Below are positions 5,495 through 6,006 of a stretch of DNA of 6,006 bases, piece by piece. Location: the NCBI GenBank assembly GCA_913061385.1, contig CAJXTM010000278.1, positions 1-6,006 on the forward strand, written 5' to 3'. Source of the DNA: an uncultured Rhodopirellula sp. (GTDB lineage Bacteria; Planctomycetota; Planctomycetia; Pirellulales; Pirellulaceae). Position numbers and translations under genes: made by a program. A model generated the notes under the pieces. That model made no database searches and was not told the DNA's origin. It worked only from the letters and a program-made list of their open reading frames with translations. How positions within the stretch are numbered: position 1 is the stretch's first letter; every line of letters starts with the position of its first letter.

Positions 5495-6006
5495 CTACTC
5501 GCCCGTACCGCCCTGCCAGTTATCGGTCTGAAAAGGCGATGCGGGCAGGCCAGCTGAGTTGACGAGATTTGGATTTGCGATCTTGCGCCAGCCGAAGCGT
5601 ACTGTTTTTGGGTTTTTCACCCCCTCTGCGGAAACGACGACCGTTTTTCCATCAATCGTGGCTTGCGCGTCTACGAATTTGCCAGCGGCTGTACCGACCT
5701 GAAACTCATTCAAAGCTTTTCCATCACGGGATCGTAGTCCTTGGGCGACATGTGCGAACGACAATCGAGCCTTGTTGCCCTCGACTGTCATCGATTTATA
5801 AAGCGGTCCGGAGTAGGTCATGCCTTCTTTTTTATAGGTTTTGGCCAACGCCCACAGGGCGAGTCGATTGCCAACGTCGAGTTTGTTGCGTGGATGAATG
5901 TCTGCGATGTTGTCAACCAAATCTGTCGTGACGGCCATGCCTGTCCCCGGCAGTTTCAGGGTCGCAACTTGAGCCTCCCACAATTTCGGTAATTCGCCTT
6001 TCTCGT
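5495..6006 (-). CDS. Sialate O-acetylesterase, C-terminal part (5' end outside window)
   Basis: This is the last 169 residues of a protein that continues past the right edge. The frame stays open to base 6006, reading EKGELPKLWEAQ at the edge, so the TTG at 5983 is an internal Leu codon and not the start. The sequence fits the C-terminal portion of sialate O-acetylesterase-like SGNH hydrolases, which remove O-acetyl groups from sialic acids or other acetylated sugars and are usually secreted. Diagnostic stretches are LPGTGMAVTTDLVDN followed by IADIHPRNK, where the histidine (codon 5896-5894) is expected to be the catalytic His, then VGNRLALWALA, and near the end VRFGWRKIANPNLVNSAGLP and ASPFQTDNW. 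The catalytic serine block and any signal peptide lie outside the window. The stop is TAG at 5497-5495. Exact substrate cannot be inferred, since many environmental homologues probably act on acetylated polysaccharides other than sialic acid. Confidence 0.88.
   Translation of the reverse strand, partial: EKGELPKLWEAQVATLKLPGTGMAVTTDLVDNIADIHPRNKLDVGNRLALWALAKTYKKEGMTYSGPLYKSMTVEGNKARLSFAHVAQGLRSRDGKALNEFQVGTAAGKFVDAQATIDGKTVVVSAEGVKNPKTVRFGWRKIANPNLVNSAGLPASPFQTDNWQGGTGE

Noticed and set aside
5981..5983. TTG at 5983 as the start of the rightmost minus-strand gene
   Set aside because: The frame stays open to the window edge and the upstream residues (EKGELPK) fit the esterase family, so the gene is simply cut by the window.

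Overview
The window looks like the end of a bacterial contig, most likely from a planctomycete. The protein repertoire suggests this: a secreted ceramidase-like hydrolase, a secreted protein of a type I associate with planctomycetes, a large membrane-anchored multihaem cytochrome c and a sialate O-acetylesterase. This is a judgement from family content and was not tested by a database search. Base composition is close to even, and I see no rRNA, tRNA, CRISPR array or natural mobile element.

Bases 1-47 are not genomic. They match an Illumina Nextera P7/i7 adapter, including the 8-base index and the 19-base Tn5 mosaic end. Genomic sequence starts at 48, so the first gene is cut by library preparation.

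Layout: (1) 48-435, minus strand: the N-terminal part of an unrecognised Cys/His-rich protein, cut at the adapter. (2) 436-752: intergenic region between divergent genes, with a short perfect palindrome. (3) 753-2153, plus: secreted neutral/alkaline ceramidase-like protein. (4) 2209-3066, plus (possible longer start at 2155): secreted protein of unknown function, closely following gene 3 and probably co-transcribed with it. (5) 3113-5131, minus, convergent with gene 4: octahaem cytochrome c with two N-terminal membrane helices. (6) 5132-5494: a 363-base gap with no convincing gene, but with open frames and small hairpins. (7) 5495-6006, minus: C-terminal part of a sialate O-acetylesterase that continues past the right edge.

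Genes 3, 4, 5 and 7 all appear to act outside the cytoplasm. Genes 3 and 7 belong to families that hydrolyse amide or ester bonds on lipids and glycans, and gene 5 belongs to a class that moves electrons in the periplasm. Only genes 3 and 4 show positional evidence of working together. I do not see a clearly new multi-gene system. The points most worth following are the adapter-derived contig end, the loss of the canonical serine motif in the ceramidase-like protein, the unknown partner downstream of it, and the octahaem cytochrome.
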